Virus record (IMG/VR): IMGVR_UViG_3300020578_003561
Coordinates: 1-35,029 of that record
Reading direction: 5' to 3' (one strand)
Source of the DNA: a virus
Length of the DNA: 35,029 nucleotides
Numbering within the stretch: the first letter of the stretch is position 1; every line of letters starts with the position of its first letter. The position numbers were made by a program, and so were the translations under genes. The notes beneath the pieces are model-generated. The model saw nothing but the letters and a program-made list of their open reading frames with translations. It made no database searches and had not been told where the DNA came from. Shown one piece after another: positions 30,249 to 35,029 of this stretch.

Positions 30249-31793
30249 GTGGCAATATCAACAATATCATCAAACAGTACTTCAATAGCATTACCAGACT
30301 TAGACCTATCAGTTTTTAATAACCTGAATGCAGGACTAAACACAAGTCCTCAAATGCTATCTATCTTATTGTCCTCTGCAGGATCTTTAAGCCTTAACGA
30401 TTCTATTGCCCAAGTAGATTTAATTGATGATAATATTAAAAATAATGCAGTCACAAGAAACCCTCTCCCTACATTTGGTGTTTACACAAATAGATCTAAC
30501 GAACCAGCATTCGTAACTTATAGCAGCAACATGCAGCCTATGTATGGCGGATATTTAAGAGATGATACAGAGGGTCAAGATTGGCCTGATAGAGGTGCCA
30601 GATATACAAACACTTCTCAGGGAACTAGAGGCACAGGTCACTCTTCTGTAAAAGGAACATGTTTCCAGCAAGATGAAGGAAACTGGCTTGTTCACTTGCC
30701 AGGACATGCTCCTGCTTCAGGATCAGATGCACAGTTTGCACACGGTGTTTGGTACAACTGGGTAAATGAGTACTGGCCATTCTTTGGAACAATGATTGAA
30801 AGAGAAGGAGTTCGTCCAAGATATTCAATTTATTACAGAAACGCTACTGTAGGAATTTATCCTAGAGGCGGCACTGCTCCACTAGAGCACGTTACAATGG
30901 GCTCAACATATGCAACATGGACTAACGTTAATAGTGGATATACAGCTATTTCTTATAATAAAAGAACTAATACTTTAGCCCTTCTAGAGCCTAGAGATAA
31001 CCTTAATAACTACAGACTTCACGTATGGAAGAATACTAATAGAGATTTAGATCCAGAAAACTACACAGCGGGAACTATGCACAGATTTTTGTCAGAGGCA
31101 AAAACTGCTGGCACCCCAACAGCATTAACACAATCACTTTACTATTACTACAATGATTTCCAATGGCAACAGGATAATTCGCAGAACTACGACGAGTCAA
31201 GAAGAAAAGCATACATTGTTATGGGAGATAATAACATAGTTGGAATAGCAAGATTTGTTCCTCATCACCACACAAGATACGCAACATTTGCACCAAACTT
31301 TGCTTCAACTTCTGGAACTTTAACAACTGGAAACGGACGTAGCAATACAACTTCTTATGGAATTGAGCAAGGAACTTACTATGGAATGCGTTATATGCAG
31401 ACCTGGGATAACAACTGGTTTGCATGCTATGCACCATACTACTACTATCAAACAGGTATCAATATTATTTTCTTTAATACTAAAGATCCTACAAAGTATT
31501 ACACGGGCCAATGGGCTTCCACAGATTGGGGCGCAAAACTAGTTCCTTTTAAAAAAGACAAGTTTATTTTCCACGCAGAAAGCTCTAATAGTGATGGAAA
31601 CGTTGGTATGAGACTTTATGTTGTAGATCCAGCTGGAATTGCAAAGTATGGAAGAGACTCTAATGGAAACGTATATTCAAATGGTACAAATATTGATATA
31701 TTTAAATCAACATTTACGTACTCATTTGATACAAGATATCAGTCTACAAACTATGCAACAATTGTTCCAATGGCTGAATGGAGTCACGGATAA
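30249..31793 (+). CDS. Receptor-binding-type protein 3 (514 aa, GTG start)
   Basis: This is a paralogue of 27990, with landmarks NPLPTFGVYTNRSNEP, NNYRLHVW, YNDFQWQQDNSQNYDESRR, SYGIEQGTYYGMR, WDNNWFACYAPYYYY and GQWASTDWG. The start is GTG at 30249, preceded by AGGAGAAAAAA. The extra 12 residues lie mostly in the N-terminal half (HSSVKGTCFQQDEGNW region). Aromatic/Asn-rich composition suggests sugar binding. The pair probably arose by duplication and diverged in specificity. Confidence 0.72.
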   Translation: MAISTISSNSTSIALPDLDLSVFNNLNAGLNTSPQMLSILLSSAGSLSLNDSIAQVDLIDDNIKNNAVTRNPLPTFGVYTNRSNEPAFVTYSSNMQPMYGGYLRDDTEGQDWPDRGARYTNTSQGTRGTGHSSVKGTCFQQDEGNWLVHLPGHAPASGSDAQFAHGVWYNWVNEYWPFFGTMIEREGVRPRYSIYYRNATVGIYPRGGTAPLEHVTMGSTYATWTNVNSGYTAISYNKRTNTLALLEPRDNLNNYRLHVWKNTNRDLDPENYTAGTMHRFLSEAKTAGTPTALTQSLYYYYNDFQWQQDNSQNYDESRRKAYIVMGDNNIVGIARFVPHHHTRYATFAPNFASTSGTLTTGNGRSNTTSYGIEQGTYYGMRYMQTWDNNWFACYAPYYYYQTGINIIFFNTKDPTKYYTGQWASTDWGAKLVPFKKDKFIFHAESSNSDGNVGMRLYVVDPAGIAKYGRDSNGNVYSNGTNIDIFKSTFTYSFDTRYQSTNYATIVPMAEWSHG

Positions 31794-31794
31794 A

Positions 31795-32091
31795 ATGTAC
31801 TATGCTGTACTTAATTCAGAAACGGTAGAAAGATCTGGAACCCTTCAGACTTTATTTCCAAATACCTCTTTTCCACTCTCAGGTCCAAATGATGAGTTTA
31901 AAGAAGAGAATAACCTAGTACAGGTTCTAGAATATTTAGAGCATGATTCAGAAAAACAAAAGATGGTGTTTTGCGACCCATACTTTTTAGAAGGATCCGT
32001 CTATAGAGTCAAACTTGTAGATTTTACTTCAGAAGAGCTAGAGTCAAATTTAGCAGCTGCTGAAGAATTTGAATCTTTACAGGAGGCGTAA
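31795..32091 (+). CDS. Small acidic companion protein (98 aa)
   Basis: ATG at 31795 follows the upstream stop by 1 nt; a longer frame beginning at 31639 lies inside the preceding gene and is not the start. The product is MYYAVLNSETVERSGTLQTLFPN..., acidic, with a helical C-terminus (FTSEELESNLAAAEEFESLQEA). It is the third short acidic gene directly after a receptor-binding-type gene. Its stop overlaps the next start (TAATG). Confidence 0.68.
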   Translation: MYYAVLNSETVERSGTLQTLFPNTSFPLSGPNDEFKEENNLVQVLEYLEHDSEKQKMVFCDPYFLEGSVYRVKLVDFTSEELESNLAAAEEFESLQEA

Positions 32092-32810
32092 TGTTAGAAT
32101 CACAAAGATCCTTATTTAAAAGATCGAGGTACAGCCAGTTTGGATTACAATTGTGGTTAGACGGAACAGCGGTAGATAATTTTGAATTAAACGCTGGCAA
32201 TAAATGCTACTTGGCAAAAGACAGATCTCAATATTTAAGAAACTTTGTTCAAAATACAGCAGCAAACCAGCCAACATATGTTTTAGCGGCAATCAACTCA
32301 TTGCCAGCTTTAAGATTTGATGGTGTCAATCAGTTTATGACATTTGCAGACCCAACTCTTTCCTGGCTTGCAAACACCTCTTTTACCTTTTTTTATGTAG
32401 CAACTAAAACAACAAAGACAACTAGCTCATTTGTTATTGGCGGACAAGGAACTGCTACAAGATCTAACCTAGCATTTGGTTATACTATCCCAACATCGCT
32501 AAGAGCTGTTTTTGGAAATGACGATATCAATGCAATCGTTCCAGCAGTAACACCTGGACAGCCAGAGCTTTATGCTATAAGATACGATAATTTAAATAAC
32601 AAAAGAGAAGTTAGAAGAAACGGAGTAACCGTAGCTCTTGGAGCTTCAGATGGTGCCCCATCAAATATGTCAGGACAAGCAATAGGTCGATATTTGTCTA
32701 CATACGGGCAGTTTGATCTAGGAGAAATTATTATTTATAACAGATCTATAAGTGATTATGAAATGGGTCAGGTTGAAAGAGACCTTATTTCTAAATGGAC
32801 AATAGTTTAA
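32091..32810 (+). CDS. LamG/concanavalin-like lectin domain protein (239 aa)
   Basis: FGLQLWLDGTAVDNFELNAGN, QPTYVLAAINSLPALRFDGVNQFMTF, then YAIRYDNLNNKREVRRNGV and the end GEIIIYNRSISDYEMGQVERDL follow the LamG_3/concanavalin-A-like pattern. It is a likely carbohydrate-binding adhesin. GGAGG lies 6 nt upstream, within the end of the previous gene. Confidence 0.8.
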   Translation: MLESQRSLFKRSRYSQFGLQLWLDGTAVDNFELNAGNKCYLAKDRSQYLRNFVQNTAANQPTYVLAAINSLPALRFDGVNQFMTFADPTLSWLANTSFTFFYVATKTTKTTSSFVIGGQGTATRSNLAFGYTIPTSLRAVFGNDDINAIVPAVTPGQPELYAIRYDNLNNKREVRRNGVTVALGASDGAPSNMSGQAIGRYLSTYGQFDLGEIIIYNRSISDYEMGQVERDLISKWTIV

Positions 32811-32819
32811 GGAGAGTAG

Positions 32820-33152
32820 ATGGCATACGTTCCAGAAAGATTTGTTGGACCATTAATCCTAACTCCTTTAGCAACAACTCCACTAAAAGTATTTAGCAAC
32901 AAAGCAATCATTAAAAATATAGTTGTTTCAAACGTATATAATGGAACATTAAAGTATGCAATCTATATTGCGCCAGCTGGTCAAGATGCTCAGGATTACA
33001 ATAAGGTTTTCCCAGACCTGGCCATTAACGACAAGTCAATTCAATCACACGACGTAACAATAGTTGTAAATCCTGGAGACACCGTATTTGCCTCAGCAAG
33101 TATTCCTGGAGGAATCGTTCTCACAATCTCTGGTGTCGAAGTTGTACAATAA
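32820..33152 (+). CDS. Small beta-sandwich virion protein (110 aa)
   Basis: Diverged paralogue of the 27646 protein. It has strands KAIIKNIVVSNVYNGTLKYAIYI, SIQSHDVTIVVNPGDTVFASAS and GGIVLTISGVEVVQ. AAGGAGAG precedes the ATG. It probably decorates a fibre or the baseplate. Confidence 0.65.
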   Translation: MAYVPERFVGPLILTPLATTPLKVFSNKAIIKNIVVSNVYNGTLKYAIYIAPAGQDAQDYNKVFPDLAINDKSIQSHDVTIVVNPGDTVFASASIPGGIVLTISGVEVVQ

Positions 33153-33172
33153 TCCTAACTATTTAAATATAG

Positions 33173-33178
33173 TATAAT
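33173..33178 (+). promoter_or_regulatory. -10 box TATAAT, leaderless-type
   Basis: TAGTATAAT is followed by 6 nt (AATATT) and ATG 33185. No Shine-Dalgarno sequence is present. Same geometry as at 805-817 and 1772-1784. The -35 is not clear. Confidence 0.6.
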
Positions 33179-33184
33179 AATATT

Positions 33185-34927
33185 ATGACTTATCAACTAA
33201 AGGTAATAAAAGATTATCCTATAGGTTTCTGGCCATTAGACGAAACCTCTGGTACTACCGCTATTGATATTTCAGGCTGCGGTAATAATGGCACATATGT
33301 AGGATCGCCTGCAAGAAATATGTTGCCAATAATTCCAGGCGGGGTCTCAGGAACAAGAATAACAAACACTGCTTATATAACAGTACCTACGTCAAAAGAT
33401 TTTTATGGATCAAGTGTATCAAATGGGCTGGCTAACAAATATTCATCAGATAATGATTTTACATTAGAACTATGGGTAAGTCCGTATATATTGTCCTCTA
33501 GCGCAACAACATTATTTGCAGATTCTACAAACAATATAGGACTGTATTGGGAAAACGGAGATGTAATATTTAAGGTCTCCGATTCTGAGCAGGTTAGATG
33601 GGCCCTGACATATAATAAAAAAGCTGTACATATTGTAGGGGTATATTCCGTAAATTCTATAGCATTGTATATTGATGGCACTCAGGTAAATGTTAAAACA
33701 ATAAATTCAAATTTTAAATTTACTAACACATCATTAAATTTAAAAATAGGCCCAACTGAATTAGGAGACAGTTTTATAGTAGACGCCCCAGCTGTGTATA
33801 GATATGGATTAAGTTCAAGCCAAATTAAAAGTCATTACAATGACGTTAGTTTTTATATTGAACCAATACAGGTGGTAAATCCAGAAGGCGGTGTTTTATT
33901 TTCTTGCTCAGATAGAAATAAAAAAATAGACTTGAGCTATACATATGGAATAGACGCTCAACTTGATGATTTTGTAGATTCAAATACTTACTACGACGAT
34001 AAAGGCAAATACTTGGCTTTTATTCCAACAACCACCCCTCAATCAAAATCATTTGTAATAAACGATTTTTTGTTTATTCCAACAGCACTAGGACTTATAG
34101 ATTCTAAAATTGAGTGGCGCAATAACTCAGGGGTAGAGGTAGAAACAAGTGTAGATGGAACAAATTGGTCATATTGTGTAAATGGACAAGCAATCCCTCA
34201 ATACAAAAAAGGAAGTTTTAGCACAAGTGGAACTTTATATATTAAAATAACTATGTCTACTTCTGATGCCAGCAAATTCCTGCCAAGGTTATCATATTTT
34301 TCAATTAGGTTTTACAGTCAATCTCAAATATATGCAGATAACCATAGTAGTTATATTCAATCTGACAATCATTTTGAAATAGGATCTTTAAACTACTCTC
34401 CAATTTTAAGACATTACAATAATGGAATTAGGCCGAGCTCAGGGTATGGATTTTACATAAATACCGTATTAAATATAAAGACCGTAGAGTTATTTTTTAC
34501 CCCTAAAACAACTGGAGCCACAACTTTATTTTATGACCCAACAACCAGTACAAGGTACGCTTGGAATGGGTCAGGAACGGTCTCTAAGGCCTCTATAAGC
34601 GCCTTTTACGTCAATGGGGTAGATAAGACCTCACAGACCAATATAAGCAATTTCCTGGTCGCTGGAGAGCCTCATCACATAGTCCTTGTATTGTCTACAC
34701 CAGTTACTGGAAACCTTCAATTTAATTATGAAACTTTAGGCGGGCCAGATAACCTATACAACAATATAGCAATATATAATCGATCCCTAACACAGACAGA
34801 TGTGACAACTAATTTTAATTTATATTGTGGCAGACCTTCAGCCACAGTCATTGATCCGTCAATTGACCTGACAGAATTGACCCCAGAGTACTATGATAAC
34901 GACTGGGTAGTAATACAAAGTATATAA
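33185..34927 (+). CDS. LamG-like multi-domain adhesin (580 aa)
   Basis: It starts with a LamG/concanavalin-like domain: KDYPIGFWPLDETSGTTAIDISGCGNNGTYVG, DFTLELWVSP, then HIVGVYSVNSIALYIDGTQV and the end APAVYRYGLSSSQIKSHYND (residues 1-220). A middle beta domain follows, and then a second LamG-like domain (about 420-570: VELFFTPKTTGATTLFY, EPHHIVLVLSTPVTGNLQFNYE, NNIAIYNRSLTQTDVTTNF). It has no RBS and appears to be translated from a leaderless mRNA, so it is transcriptionally separate from the upstream fibres. A sugar-binding role is likely. Confidence 0.8.
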   Translation: MTYQLKVIKDYPIGFWPLDETSGTTAIDISGCGNNGTYVGSPARNMLPIIPGGVSGTRITNTAYITVPTSKDFYGSSVSNGLANKYSSDNDFTLELWVSPYILSSSATTLFADSTNNIGLYWENGDVIFKVSDSEQVRWALTYNKKAVHIVGVYSVNSIALYIDGTQVNVKTINSNFKFTNTSLNLKIGPTELGDSFIVDAPAVYRYGLSSSQIKSHYNDVSFYIEPIQVVNPEGGVLFSCSDRNKKIDLSYTYGIDAQLDDFVDSNTYYDDKGKYLAFIPTTTPQSKSFVINDFLFIPTALGLIDSKIEWRNNSGVEVETSVDGTNWSYCVNGQAIPQYKKGSFSTSGTLYIKITMSTSDASKFLPRLSYFSIRFYSQSQIYADNHSSYIQSDNHFEIGSLNYSPILRHYNNGIRPSSGYGFYINTVLNIKTVELFFTPKTTGATTLFYDPTTSTRYAWNGSGTVSKASISAFYVNGVDKTSQTNISNFLVAGEPHHIVLVLSTPVTGNLQFNYETLGGPDNLYNNIAIYNRSLTQTDVTTNFNLYCGRPSATVIDPSIDLTELTPEYYDNDWVVIQSI

Positions 34928-34950
34928 TTTTGTCATCTTCCTTGACAAAA
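34928..34950. terminator. Hairpin TTTTGTCA/TGACAAAA after the adhesin gene
   Basis: 8-bp perfect arms (34928-34935, 34943-34950) around TCTTCCT. It may end the adhesion operon, but the 3' arm ends in A, not T, so a terminator call is tentative. TTGACA inside the 3' arm could instead be a -35 element. Confidence 0.4.
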
Positions 34951-34953
34951 AGC

Positions 34954-34982
34954 TGGACTTATACCCTAAAGAGTGGTAAAAT
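34954..34982 (+). promoter_or_regulatory. Promoter for the gene at the window end
   Basis: TGGACT (34954-34959), a 17-bp spacer and an extended -10 TGG-TAAAAT (34977-34982). The next ATG (34991) is 8 nt after the -10, again close to leaderless. Confidence 0.5.
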
Positions 34983-34990
34983 AAAGCAGT

Positions 34991-35029
34991 ATGGATATGA
35001 AACAAATAAAACAGTCTGTAGTTGAGGAA
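34991..35029 (+). CDS. Start of an unidentified gene (partial, cut by window end)
   Basis: Only 13 codons (MDMKQIKQSVVEE) are visible. No family can be assigned. The start could also be the second ATG (34997). Confidence 0.4.
   Translation, partial: MDMKQIKQSVVEE

Noticed and set aside
31639-31794. Upstream in-frame extension of the 31795 gene
   Set aside because: It would overlap the receptor-binding protein by 155 nt with no RBS; ATG 31795 directly after the stop is the natural coupled start.
1-35029. tRNA genes, integrase or attachment sites
   Set aside because: No cloverleaf with a T-loop GTTCRA pattern, no recombinase-like protein and no att-like repeat pair was found on either strand by eye.

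Overview
The window looks like part of the genome of a large tailed phage (Caudoviricetes) with low-GC, tightly packed DNA. About three quarters of it (roughly 8.5-35 kb) is one continuous plus-strand block of tail-fibre and adhesin genes: collagen-like fibres, T4/cyanophage-type fibre repeats, fibronectin III repeats, LamG-like lectin domains and repeated receptor-binding-type proteins. No head, portal, terminase, integrase or replication gene is seen. The host cannot be read from the sequence. Leaderless promoter-to-start spacings, a PASTA domain on a virion protein, a parS-like site close to the Bacillus/actinobacterial consensus and a B12-dependent ribonucleotide reductase would fit an aquatic, low-GC Gram-positive or actinobacterial host. 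That host assignment is inference.

Layout. 1-816: two small minus-strand genes with a repeat-rich upstream region. 817-2279: very small plus-strand genes, namely an A-type iron-sulfur carrier, two mini zinc-finger proteins, a His/Met/Trp-rich membrane peptide and an HNH-type protein. Two of these genes begin 6 nt after a TATAAT box. 2403-3904: a DUF6065-like protein translationally coupled to a luciferase-like flavin monooxygenase. 3905-4034: a hairpin-rich convergent terminator region. 4035-5095 (minus): a lysis-type operon with a membrane-anchored SLT/lysozyme-like muralytic protein, a zinc-ribbon protein and two small genes, one of which (4240-4356) is short and overlaps both neighbours. 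5179-6186: a GT4-type glycosyltransferase. 6275-8206: adenosylcobalamin-dependent class II ribonucleotide reductase. 8276-8503: a holin-like two-TM protein with an N-terminal EF-hand loop.

8573-34927: the adhesion locus. It starts with a BppU-like Ig domain protein and small fibre proteins. Next come two fibres that share one N-terminal adaptor domain and each carry a cupredoxin-like His/Cys/His/Met domain; one has a 126-residue collagen stalk. A PASTA-(FNPG)n-Hint protein follows. A group of four genes then includes two intact Fe(II)/2-oxoglutarate oxygenases, one with the collagen prolyl-4-hydroxylase ligand spacing. After these are a further fibre, a second collagen-like protein, a 1186-aa structural protein and a seven-repeat FN3 protein. 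The last part holds three modules of a receptor-binding-type protein followed by a small acidic companion, and then lectin-like proteins.

How the parts may work together. The hydroxylases lie between the two collagen-like fibre genes, and a glycosyltransferase is encoded nearby. The best candidate for an undescribed system is therefore phage-encoded post-translational modification of its own collagen-like fibres (Lys/Pro hydroxylation, possibly followed by glycosylation). Other points of note are the PASTA-Hint protein, the cupredoxin-bearing fibres, the EF-hand holin, the DUF6065-monooxygenase pair, the leaderless gene starts and the parS-like site.
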